NCBI RefSeq assembly: GCF_017168145.1 | Contig: NZ_JADQTL010000012.1 | Coordinates: 62,001 to 126,000, forward strand | Length of the DNA: 64,000 bases | Source of the DNA: Anaerovorax sp. IOR16 | GTDB lineage: Bacteria > Bacillota > Clostridia > Peptostreptococcales > Anaerovoracaceae | Direction: 5' to 3' | In this document: piece by piece, positions 54,791 through 63,258 of the stretch | Layout of the letters: each line of letters begins with the position of its first letter | Position numbering within the stretch: the first letter of the stretch is position 1 | The notes under the pieces: generated by a model | Seen by the model: only the letters and a program-made list of their open reading frames with translations | The model's database searches: none | What the model was told of the DNA's origin: nothing | Translations under genes and position numbers: made by a program

Positions 54791-55929
54791 AGATTCTCCC
54801 TTCTTCTCAATGGCAAATAAATATATACCTCTGTACCCACATTTTTCTCACTTTTCATCCATATTTTCCCTCTGTGGCTCCCAATAATTTGCTTTGCAAT
54901 GGCTAATCCCAGTCCATTACCTTTTATATTACTTCGAGAAGCATCTCCCCTATAAAATCCATCAAAAACCTTATTTAAATCAGTATTGTTTATTCCAGTG
55001 CCAGTATCCGAAATTCGAATCAAAGCTCCCTTATGATCCGTTTCCGTACTAATAGAAATTGTTCCATTTTGCTTATTATATTTTACCGCATTTGATATTA
55101 AATTGTCTAATACCCTTTTTAATTTACTTCGATCTGCAACAATCGTCAAAGGTTCCTCCAACAGAGAATACTCAAACTGTAAACCCGCCAAGCCAATATC
55201 ACGTTTATAGTCCTCTGTTAAATCCTTTAAATAGGAAGTTAAATCAACAAATTCAAACGCATACTGCATTCGTCCCAGTTCCAGTTCAGAATACTCCGTC
55301 ATATTATCCAATAAACGTTCAAGAATTAATGTTTTACTATAAATAGTATCTAAATATCTTGATTGCTTCTCAGGTGTATCAGCAACACCATCCTTAATCC
55401 CCTCTAAATAACCCTTTATTGTGGTAACCGGAGTTCGCATATCATGAGAAAGATTTGCCATCAGTATATTTCGTTCTTCTTTATTTTGATGCTGCTGTTC
55501 GGCCGATATTTTTAATTTTTTTCTTATTTGATCAAAAGATTGACAAAGCTCATTTAGTTCACGATCTTCACAAGCCATTACTTCAAAGTCCAGATGTCCG
55601 TCTGCAATATTCATTGCTGCAGTTTGCAATTCTTTAATAGGAGCCAATACACTTCTGGAAAGATTTACACTTAATATAATGCAAGTAATTAATACTGTAC
55701 CCCCTACTAAAACAGACCAAGCAAACAAATATATTGTTAATCCATTTTCTTTGCGGAAGTCACCATGAAATATTTCTTTGAAGCCTTGGAGAATACGCAG
55801 AAATCCATCTCTTTCACTTATAGAAAAAACAAATAACAGCAGCAATGATACTAAAAGTATCAACACTGCTGATATAATTACCATCATGATATTTGTTCTG
55901 ATAAAACGTCCTTTGATTGATTGCATCAT
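54787..55929 (-). CDS. Sensor histidine kinase
   Basis: 380 residues with two membrane segments (about 13-35 and 62-85) around a short extracellular loop, a HAMP-like linker, the H-box ANLSHDMRTPVTTIKGYLE (phospho-His about 164), N-box DNLISNAVKYN (about 278), G1 RISDTGTGI and G2 GNGLGLAIAKQIIG (about 340). The ATG at 55929 overlaps the permease stop. The short sensor loop suggests an intramembrane-sensing kinase of the kind paired with ABC transporters. Confidence 0.94.
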   Translation of the reverse strand: MMQSIKGRFIRTNIMMVIISAVLILLVSLLLLFVFSISERDGFLRILQGFKEIFHGDFRKENGLTIYLFAWSVLVGGTVLITCIILSVNLSRSVLAPIKELQTAAMNIADGHLDFEVMACEDRELNELCQSFDQIRKKLKISAEQQHQNKEERNILMANLSHDMRTPVTTIKGYLEGIKDGVADTPEKQSRYLDTIYSKTLILERLLDNMTEYSELELGRMQYAFEFVDLTSYLKDLTEDYKRDIGLAGLQFEYSLLEEPLTIVADRSKLKRVLDNLISNAVKYNKQNGTISISTETDHKGALIRISDTGTGINNTDLNKVFDGFYRGDASRSNIKGNGLGLAIAKQIIGSHRGKIWMKSEKNVGTEVYIYLPLRRRENL

Positions 55930-56681
55930 TACACTTCTCTTCTTTCAAATAAGTAATAGCCAATACACCCAAAAATCATTCCATAACCAATTAAAATTCC
56001 CATCTTTGTAATCATTGCCATAAACGGGAGTGTAATACCAAGCCATAAATTATGCCATTGCAAATAACCCGTGAAAAATAAGCCGCTCATAATCGGGATA
56101 AGTATTCCAATTATCCAGAGCGCCAAATATGCAATTACACAAATTACGATTGATAGCGATGGACTGTTTGTAAATTGATTCAGCATTGCCGCAAATAATA
56201 TCAATACAATCAATGGAAATAAGTCCAATGAATAAGCCAGAAAATTTTGTCCTAAACCAATTACGGAATGTGCTGTAATTGCTTTAATAATTGTTGTCAG
56301 TGCAAAAAGAGTTATTAGATAAACTGCGGCTAAAATTAAAATTGCCAATATTTTTGAAAAATATTGTTTTAATCGGCTTACCGGCCGCATAAAAGTAGCA
56401 CGAATGGTCCCATCATGCACTTCTCCAGCAAACAAATCACAGGTTGCCATGAAGATTATGAGAGGAATATAAATTTGTATGAAAAAAGATAACATGCTCA
56501 TTGGCATATTTGAAAACACAAGCGAGGTAGGAATTGTACCTGAAGAAGCTTTACTAATCGCTAAATTAATTAAACTACTTAATAAGCATATTACAATCTC
56601 TATAATTAAAAAGACAAAAAATTTCTTTCTAGTTGTTATTTTTTTTAGTTCATTCTGCAAACTTGCTGTAAAAGTTTTCAC
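55929..56681 (-). CDS. ABC transporter permease (ABC-2 type)
   Basis: 250 residues, about six membrane segments (for example FFVFLIIEIVICLLSSLINL and IYIPLIIFMATCDLFAGEV). The start is GTG 56681 (VKTFTASLQNELKK), seven bases after AGGAGG. It resembles BcrB/lantibiotic-resistance permeases (ABC-2, with an EVHDGTIRATFMRPVSR loop). The same frame is open upstream of the start all the way to the TAG that ends the ATPase gene. Confidence 0.85.
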   Translation of the reverse strand: MKTFTASLQNELKKITTRKKFFVFLIIEIVICLLSSLINLAISKASSGTIPTSLVFSNMPMSMLSFFIQIYIPLIIFMATCDLFAGEVHDGTIRATFMRPVSRLKQYFSKILAILILAAVYLITLFALTTIIKAITAHSVIGLGQNFLAYSLDLFPLIVLILFAAMLNQFTNSPSLSIVICVIAYLALWIIGILIPIMSGLFFTGYLQWHNLWLGITLPFMAMITKMGILIGYGMIFGCIGYYLFERREV

Positions 56682-56738
56682 GAAAAATCCTCCTAATTCA
56701 TTACTTTGTATAAAGAATATACGCAGCATAAAACAGCG

Positions 56739-57473
56739 CTAAATAAGAGCCGATCCTCTTTTTTCCTTTACGATGGAAAGAAAATAATCTTCCAATGACG
56801 GATTCAGTCTCAGAGCTTCTTCCATGGTTTCAAAGGCTAACAAATCACCTTCATGTACCACTGCAACTTTATTGCAGGTTTTTTCAATTTCAAAAGCCAA
56901 ATGACTTGCAATTAAAAAAGAGGTTCCTTTTTCTTCCGCCATCTTCCTTATCATTTCACGAATCTCAACGGTTCCTTCAATATCCAAACCATTTGTCGGC
57001 TCATCCAAAATAATCAATCCGGGATCAGATAAAATTGCCATTGCAAGTCCCATACGTTGTTTCATTCCTAAAGAAAATTTCCCAGTTTTATCTTTCTGAT
57101 ATTTACGCATTCTTACTACATCAAGCACATGATCGATTCTTGCTTCATCTACATTTGGATAAAAACGCGCCATCATTCTAAGATTATCTCTTGCAGATAA
57201 ATACTCATAAATTGCAGGTCTTTCAATGAGTCCTCCAACATTTTCCAAAGTCTTTTCTACGTCTTGTTCTACATCATTTCCAAAAACGGTTATACAACCT
57301 TCATTTGCATGACACAAACCCATTATAGTCTTCATAATGGTAGTTTTTCCGGAACCATTTGGACCCAGCAAGCCTACCACATCTCCCTGTTCAATAGAAA
57401 AGGTTATATTTTTCACTCCTCTTCCATTTTTATATACTTTTGTTAGACGTTCTACTTCCAGTACATTCTCCAT
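56739..57473 (-). CDS. ABC transporter ATP-binding protein
   Basis: 244 residues from ATG 57473 (MENVLEVERLTKVYKNG), GAGG upstream. Walker A GPNGSGKTTIMKTIM (about 39), signature FSLGMKQRMGLAMAIL (about 131) and Walker B LIILDEPTNGLD (about 153). BcrA/lantibiotic-type. It ends with TAG at 56739-56741, in frame with the downstream permease. With the kinase-regulator pair it suggests antibiotic- or peptide-stress export. Confidence 0.92.
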   Translation of the reverse strand: MENVLEVERLTKVYKNGRGVKNITFSIEQGDVVGLLGPNGSGKTTIMKTIMGLCHANEGCITVFGNDVEQDVEKTLENVGGLIERPAIYEYLSARDNLRMMARFYPNVDEARIDHVLDVVRMRKYQKDKTGKFSLGMKQRMGLAMAILSDPGLIILDEPTNGLDIEGTVEIREMIRKMAEEKGTSFLIASHLAFEIEKTCNKVAVVHEGDLLAFETMEEALRLNPSLEDYFLSIVKEKRGSALI

Positions 57474-57496
57474 AGCTTCATCCTCTTTTCCCATTG

Positions 57497-57529
57497 CAAT
57501 GTTCCGATAGGAATCCCATCGGAACATTG
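57497..57529 (-). other. Intergenic hairpin between secreted-protein gene and ABC genes
   Basis: CAATGTTCCGAT (57497-57508) pairs with its complement (57518-57529). No T run on the minus strand. Probable processing or partial-termination hairpin. Confidence 0.5.
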
Positions 57530-57541
57530 TATCTTCATATT

Positions 57542-58384
57542 TTAATCTTCCAGTATCTTTCCTTCCGGATTGAACACATCTACCTTTGTATTGTTATAAT
57601 CAGAAATCTTTGCATTTACTTCCATCGTTGCAGTGTGCTTGTTTCCTTTTTTATCAACACCTGCCATAGTAGCTTCCATTGAATTTTCTAATAATCTTCC
57701 TTCTTCATCTAAAGTTACTCTAAAATTTACTTTATCAATGTAAGGATCGTTTCCAAATTTAGAAGTTACTTCATTTTCATAATCTTCACTATTGCTTGCT
57801 GTAAATGCTAACGACAATCCAGCATTTACGATTTCTGGAATTTGATTTCCTGAAACTTGGATGGAGTATTCTTTAATACCATCCTTAGACGACTCTAAAA
57901 TTACATTGTTTTTTAAATCTCCAACTAATGTATCAGTTAACAATTCAGCAAAACGCACCGCTTTTTTAGTTGTTGCATCATCTGTTCCCATTAAGGTTGC
58001 ATTTCCTTCATTGTATATTTCACCCTTATAATATTTATTCGTTTTCGGATGATATGAATAGTATGTGTCACCATAGGTATAGGTATAATACTCACTAATG
58101 TACTCTTCACCATCGAACGTATCCTTGCTCTTTTCGAAATGACTGCGGTCTCCATCTGCACATTTGAAATTTCCACTAAGAATGTTAACAGCATCATTAT
58201 CAATCATAATTTTTGCATCATAATCAGCAGTAAAGTTATCAGCTTTAAATGCTAAATGCTTTAATGCATTCTTGTAATTTGTGTAGCCTTGCGCATCATC
58301 ATAATTCGCGTACACCGCTGTTGTCAGTACAAGCATCCCTACTACCAAACAAACCAGTGTAATAAAATGTTTTCTGTGTTTCAT
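57542..58384 (-). CDS. Secreted or membrane-anchored protein of unknown function
   Basis: 280 residues with an N-terminal signal peptide (about residues 8-27, FITLVCLVVGMLVLTTAVYA). The rest is polar, with Tyr-rich stretches (ISEYYTYTYGDTYYSYHP) and a repeated-strand look. No catalytic motif seen. AAGGAGG precedes ATG 58384. It is upstream of the ABC/two-component genes on the same strand, as often seen for extracytoplasmic partners of such systems. I do not assign a function. Confidence 0.8.
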   Translation of the reverse strand: MKHRKHFITLVCLVVGMLVLTTAVYANYDDAQGYTNYKNALKHLAFKADNFTADYDAKIMIDNDAVNILSGNFKCADGDRSHFEKSKDTFDGEEYISEYYTYTYGDTYYSYHPKTNKYYKGEIYNEGNATLMGTDDATTKKAVRFAELLTDTLVGDLKNNVILESSKDGIKEYSIQVSGNQIPEIVNAGLSLAFTASNSEDYENEVTSKFGNDPYIDKVNFRVTLDEEGRLLENSMEATMAGVDKKGNKHTATMEVNAKISDYNNTKVDVFNPEGKILED

Positions 58385-58620
58385 AATCCCATTGCCTCCT
58401 TAATTTTCAATTATACTGTTACGAGAGTGTCTTAAATCATTTGTTGTTATAAAATGTCTCTGCACTCTTTCTATTCTTATATTCTAAACAGTAACACTTA
58501 ATATAATATGTCCGAATTCTTAACAATTCATGAACAAACATTAATTCCTTTAACCGCTGAAATATAAGCTATGATATAATAGAGCAATCTATAAATTTGA
58601 ACAAAGAAGGAGTACTTAAT
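58385..58620. other. Divergent intergenic region
   Basis: A/T-rich 236-base spacer. I see the ribosome sites of both flanking genes and no convincing gene or structured RNA. Confidence 0.5.
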
Positions 58621-59076
58621 ATGAATCTTTTATACACCTTTTGGAGTTTTTTAACGGGCATTTCCCTCATTGTGCAAACCGGTATCAACGGAAAGTTAAA
58701 AAATGTTACAAGCAATCCAATCTTTTCTGCCCTCGCGAGTTTTACAGTCGGTACAATAGCTCTCTTTCTTGCATTTATCATCGGTATTAAATTAAATCTT
58801 TTATCAGCTCCTACATGGGAAGTTCTGAAACAAACACGCTATTGGATGTGGACTGGAGGCGTTATTGGTGCACTTTACGTTTTAGCGGGTGTTGTCATTC
58901 CTGGCAAAATTGGATTTTCTAACTTCTTTTCTCTTCTTCTTGCCGGACAACTGATAACATCCGTTATCGCAGATCACTTTGGTTGGTTTGGAAATCCCAT
59001 TCAGCCTATTTCTCTTTTCCGTATCCTAGGAATTGCTTTTATGATAATTGGAGTTTTTTTGATTCAAAAAAATTGA
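58621..59076 (+). CDS. DMT superfamily transporter, YdcZ/DUF606 type
   Basis: 151 residues, four to five membrane segments (LYTFWSFLTGISLIVQTGIN; FTVGTIALFLAFIIGI; WTGGVIGALYVLAGVVI), matching the DUF606/YdcZ family of small drug/metabolite-type transporters. ATG 58621 is set by AAGGAG. It is convergent with yitT with a 12-base gap. Substrate unknown. Confidence 0.85.
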   Translation: MNLLYTFWSFLTGISLIVQTGINGKLKNVTSNPIFSALASFTVGTIALFLAFIIGIKLNLLSAPTWEVLKQTRYWMWTGGVIGALYVLAGVVIPGKIGFSNFFSLLLAGQLITSVIADHFGWFGNPIQPISLFRILGIAFMIIGVFLIQKN

Positions 59077-59088
59077 TTTTCGAAATCA

Positions 59089-59988
59089 CTATTTTACCTC
59101 AGCGATATTATTGAATCCCTTTCCGGCTCCCCATACAGTTTCCACATGTAAAACAGTAACAAAAGCATATCGATCCGTATTTGCTATAAAACGCTTTATT
59201 AACATACTTTCTCTCGGAGAACATACCGTTACCAGCTTATACTTAGTTTCTTTTGTATATTCTCCTGTTATTGTGACGGCCGTCACTCCACGCTGAATTT
59301 CATGCAAAATATAATCTGCAATGAGCTTATTTTCTTTACTGATAATTTCAAGTTGTACCACTTTAGGATCAAAACCATACATCAGCATTTCGGTAGTTTT
59401 CGAAAAAATCACCGAAGAGATCAAAGCATAAAGAGCAACATTTTTTCCATATACAAAACCGGAACAAATGATAATGATTGCATCAATACAAAGAAGTATT
59501 TGGCTCATAGCAATATGGGGAAACACTTTAATTTTAATGATTTTTGCAATGGTATCTGTTCCACCGGATGAGTAGCCTCTTACAAATACCAAACCACTGC
59601 CAATCCCTCCAATGATTCCACAAAAGATGGAAGCAAGCGTCATGTCCTTTTGTTCCAAAAGAAGCAAATCCAACTGTTCAAAAATCATAAGAAAAGCCGG
59701 GTATAATATACTCATTAATATAATTTTCTTTGCTTCCTTCCTGCCAAGTAATATCCAACAAATAATTAAAATAATCATTGCGCCAACATAATACAGCAAA
59801 GAAAAATTAATGTCCATATATTGCTGTAATATACGCACAATGCCTGTAATCCCACCGCTTGATAATCCGTTCGGTATCATGACACCAATGGATGCAAAGG
59901 CACCAAACGCACAACCGATGCAAAGAAACAGCACATCCAAAATAAACCTTTTCCAATCAAATTTTAATATTTTATCCTTCAATTTCAT
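59089..59988 (-). CDS. YitT family membrane protein (DUF161/DUF2179)
   Basis: 299 residues from ATG 59988 (MKLKDKILKFDWKRFIL), GGGAGA upstream. Five to six membrane segments with GCAFGAFASIGVMIPNGLSS (about 32) and GGIGSGLVFVRGYSSGGTDT (about 135), then a cytosolic DUF2179 domain (GVTAVTITGEYTKETKYKLV). Function unclear in the family. The start overlaps the end of the methyltransferase gene by 17 bases. It ends with tandem TAG-TGA. Confidence 0.88.
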   Translation of the reverse strand: MKLKDKILKFDWKRFILDVLFLCIGCAFGAFASIGVMIPNGLSSGGITGIVRILQQYMDINFSLLYYVGAMIILIICWILLGRKEAKKIILMSILYPAFLMIFEQLDLLLLEQKDMTLASIFCGIIGGIGSGLVFVRGYSSGGTDTIAKIIKIKVFPHIAMSQILLCIDAIIIICSGFVYGKNVALYALISSVIFSKTTEMLMYGFDPKVVQLEIISKENKLIADYILHEIQRGVTAVTITGEYTKETKYKLVTVCSPRESMLIKRFIANTDRYAFVTVLHVETVWGAGKGFNNIAEVK

Positions 59989-61372
59989 TCTCGTTCTCCC
60001 ATTTAAAAAATGTACGATTTCCAAATACATCCACAACGCAAAGCATGACACAAGAAACCAATTCTACCTCCATTTGTACATGTGTCTGCAAATCTGATTT
60101 TAACCTCTTATAATATGTGCTTGGTCTGAAAATCTTTCCATTATAATGAAAATCTATCATCCAATAATCAACCAAAAGTAACGGTTCTTCTTTGATAACG
60201 CGATTTAAGACTTCTTTATACTTCTCGTCAATTGGATCGCTTTTTGAAAAATGAGGTTGATAAGCCATTAAATCAATTGAAAGCACGGTTTTGTTATCTG
60301 ACGATTCTTTTCGAAAAATGACATTCGCTTTTATCTTATTTTCTGTTTTTTGTATTTGGCTTTCTTCTTTTCTCTGATTAGAATCATTTCTCTGTTCATA
60401 ATAGCTAAATGGTATATTATTAAAAGCCAAACGTTTATATGTATATGTAACCGATAAATTCCCGACATCACAAGAAATAAATCTTCTGCCCATTTTAAAT
60501 GCAGTAGATGCCAGAGTTCCCGAACCCCCAAAAAAATCCGCACAAAGATCGCCTTCCTTTGTACAACTCTCGAGAATATGCGAAATAAGAAGCTCTGGTT
60601 TTTGCGTTGCGTATCCGGTGCGCTCATTTGACGTCCTACCTACCATATCAATTTGCCAAACATCTTTTTTATTTACCATAGTATACCAACCAATATCATC
60701 CTGGTATTCCTGCACACCTTTAAAGCGATACGGCTTTAATCCTCGATTATAAGATTTCTCTTTTTGAGCCTTAAAATAGTAATTCGATGTTTTGGCATAA
60801 TAGAGCAGTGTATCATGTTTTCTGGCAAAATAGCGTTTACTGACGCCTCCAGATTTATAATTCCAAATTACTTCATTTATAAAATTATCTTCCCCGAAAA
60901 TTTCATCCATAATTATTTTAACATAATGAACCACATGCCAATCTAAATGAATCCAAATGCCACCATCATCCGCCAACAAATCCTTCATAAACAGTAATCG
61001 ATAAGTAAGCATTTTTAGATAGTCTTCCATGCCATTTTCCCAAGTGTCTTGATAGGCAGTTTGCTTTATAATCGGAATTTTATTTATTTTTTTTGATTCT
61101 AAACGAATTTCTGTTCCATAATCTGCTTTTGAGTAAAAAGGAGGATCTATATAAATAAGCTTAATTTTGCCCGCCATACTCTTTTTTTTCAGCAAATAAT
61201 CCATAAACGCAGCATTATCACTCTTTGCAAAAATATTCTCGTTCTCCAACTCTGCTTTCAGTACTCCTACCTGTTCCTTTAAAGCAAAATCCGGTGCATC
61301 GCACGTGCTGCATCTTGCATATTCTTTTTGGCACTCTTCTAATATAATCGGGAGCTTTGTCAACAAACTCAT
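59972..61372 (-). CDS. Orphan site-specific DNA methyltransferase (N4/N6 type)
   Basis: 466 residues. The catalytic motif IV is YIDPPFYS (about residue 72), and motif I appears later as DFFGGSGTLASTAF (about 292), the permuted beta-class order. Target recognition probably lies in between and in the C-terminus. An N-terminal Cys pair (CSTCDAPDF) is unusual. GGAGGA precedes ATG 61372. No restriction endonuclease or specificity gene lies next to it, so it is likely an orphan regulator or a type III-like mod remnant. It lies between the YgiQ gene and yitT on one strand. Confidence 0.85.
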   Translation of the reverse strand: MSLLTKLPIILEECQKEYARCSTCDAPDFALKEQVGVLKAELENENIFAKSDNAAFMDYLLKKKSMAGKIKLIYIDPPFYSKADYGTEIRLESKKINKIPIIKQTAYQDTWENGMEDYLKMLTYRLLFMKDLLADDGGIWIHLDWHVVHYVKIIMDEIFGEDNFINEVIWNYKSGGVSKRYFARKHDTLLYYAKTSNYYFKAQKEKSYNRGLKPYRFKGVQEYQDDIGWYTMVNKKDVWQIDMVGRTSNERTGYATQKPELLISHILESCTKEGDLCADFFGGSGTLASTAFKMGRRFISCDVGNLSVTYTYKRLAFNNIPFSYYEQRNDSNQRKEESQIQKTENKIKANVIFRKESSDNKTVLSIDLMAYQPHFSKSDPIDEKYKEVLNRVIKEEPLLLVDYWMIDFHYNGKIFRPSTYYKRLKSDLQTHVQMEVELVSCVMLCVVDVFGNRTFFKWENENEIEG

Positions 61373-61401
61373 TCGTGTCCTCCGTTATGAATCGTGCTGT
61401 T

Positions 61402-63186
61402 TTAGCGAAGAATTGAAATTAAATCTTCTCTTCCAACCTGTCGCAATGCCTTTTCTACTAGGCTACGATTCTCTTTCTTATGAAAATGCATCAACGCTCT
61501 TTGCATCTTTTTTTCTTTTATATCCTTTGCAACATAAACTGATTTCATTGTAAATGGATCTAACTCAGTGTAATACATACACGTTGCTAAAGTCCCGGGC
61601 GTCGGATAGAAATCTTGTACCTGATCCGGTACAAATCCAGTCTTTTTAAGGTACAAAGCTAATTCTACAGCATCCTTTAATGTGGAACCTGGATGAGAAG
61701 AAATAAAATATGGTATCAGATATTGTTTTTTCCCTAATTTTTCATTTGTATGTTTATATTTACTACAAAAACGCTCGAAAACTTCGTTTTCCGGCTTTCT
61801 CATATTACCTAACACCTTTTTTGAAACATGCTCTGGTGCCACCTTTAATGTTCCGCTCACATGGTGCTCACAAAGTTCCTTCATAAAAGTATCATCAGAA
61901 TCTGCCATTACATAATCAAAACGAATACCAGAACGAATGAAAACCTTCTTGATTCCTTCAATGTTTCTGATCTCCCGAAGAATGTCCAAATATTCTTTAT
62001 GATCCACCTTCATTTGATTGCATGGTTTCGGATATAAACAATCACGATTTTTACAGACCCCTGCTTTTAACTGTTTTTCACACGCCGGTCCACGAAAGTT
62101 TGCTGTAGGTCCCCCGACATCATGAATATAACCCTTAAAATCTTTGTGTTTGCTTAATCTTCGTGCTTCCTCTACAATAGAAGCTTTGCTCCTGCCACGA
62201 ACTTCTCTTCCTTGATGATAAGTTAATGCACAAAAGGCACATCCACCAAAACAACCTCGATTCGCGACAATACTAAACTTAACCTCATTAATAGCCGGCA
62301 CTCCTCCATCCTTTTCATAAATCGGATGATAAGTACCCTCATACGGCAACTCATAAACATCATCCAACTCTAGAGTTGTCAATGGTTCCATAGGAGGATT
62401 CTGTACTATACAAAGTCCATTATCATAACGCTCGATTAAACGCTTTCCTGTAATCCAATCATTATTTTGATATTGCAGAAAAAAACTTTCAGCATAGTTT
62501 TTCTTTATATTTTTTACGGATTCAAAATTCGGGAGCAGAATGGTATCCGCATCTTGTTTCCATTCTTCATCTTTTGTATCTCCAATTGCCTTGCAAACGG
62601 TTCCTCGAATCCACCCGATATCCTTTGCTTCAATTCCAGAATCTAAGGCTTCTGCAATCTCTAAAACAGCTCGTTCTCCCATGCCATAAATCAATAAATC
62701 TGCTTTTGCATCCAATAATATGGAACGACGAATGTCTTCATCCCAATAATCATAATGAGAAAAGCGACGGAGACTTGCTTCTAAACCCCCAATGATAATA
62801 GGAACATCCTTATAAGCCTCTCTTGCTCGATTGCTATATACAATAACAGCACGATCAGGTCGTTTTCCAGCAATCCCACCCGGTGAATAGCTGTCTGTTT
62901 TTCTGCGATGCTTAAAAACGGAATAATGATTGACCATAGAATCTACATTGCCGGAATTTATTAAAAATCCAAGACGTGGCTTTCCAAAGCGCATAAAATC
63001 CTTTTTGTTTCTCCAGTCCGGCTGCGATAAAATGGCTACTTTATATCCATAACGTTCTAATAGCCGACTTATGATTGCATGACCAAAAGACGGATGATCT
63101 ACATAAGCATCACCTGTAATCAATACAAAATCCGGATAATCCCAACCACGCTGTCTCATATCTTCTTGACTAATGGGTAAAAACAT
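61402..63186 (-). CDS. YgiQ family radical SAM protein
   Basis: 594 residues. The radical SAM cluster motif is GCFGGCAFCALTYHQGR (CxxxCxxC, about residue 313), preceded by ILSQPDWR and GGLEASLRRFSHYDYW. The accessory Cys-rich segment CKNRDCLYPKPCNQMK (about 375) is typical of YgiQ. Length is normal for the family. It starts with MFLPISQEDMRQRGWDYPDF at ATG 63186. Its reaction is not established. GAAAGG precedes the start. Confidence 0.93.
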   Translation of the reverse strand: MFLPISQEDMRQRGWDYPDFVLITGDAYVDHPSFGHAIISRLLERYGYKVAILSQPDWRNKKDFMRFGKPRLGFLINSGNVDSMVNHYSVFKHRRKTDSYSPGGIAGKRPDRAVIVYSNRAREAYKDVPIIIGGLEASLRRFSHYDYWDEDIRRSILLDAKADLLIYGMGERAVLEIAEALDSGIEAKDIGWIRGTVCKAIGDTKDEEWKQDADTILLPNFESVKNIKKNYAESFFLQYQNNDWITGKRLIERYDNGLCIVQNPPMEPLTTLELDDVYELPYEGTYHPIYEKDGGVPAINEVKFSIVANRGCFGGCAFCALTYHQGREVRGRSKASIVEEARRLSKHKDFKGYIHDVGGPTANFRGPACEKQLKAGVCKNRDCLYPKPCNQMKVDHKEYLDILREIRNIEGIKKVFIRSGIRFDYVMADSDDTFMKELCEHHVSGTLKVAPEHVSKKVLGNMRKPENEVFERFCSKYKHTNEKLGKKQYLIPYFISSHPGSTLKDAVELALYLKKTGFVPDQVQDFYPTPGTLATCMYYTELDPFTMKSVYVAKDIKEKKMQRALMHFHKKENRSLVEKALRQVGREDLISILR

Positions 63187-63208
63187 AATAATCCTTTCTA
63201 ACGAAACA

Positions 63209-63254
63209 GAGGCCGTCTCAAAATAAAATAAATTCTTCTTTGAAACAGGCCTCT
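63209..63254 (-). terminator. Terminator after the ABC permease gene
   Basis: AGAGGCCGTCTCAAA (63209-63223) pairs imperfectly with 63240-63254 across a 16-base loop just after the permease stop on the minus strand. The T run is poor. Confidence 0.55.
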
Positions 63255-63258
63255 TCTT

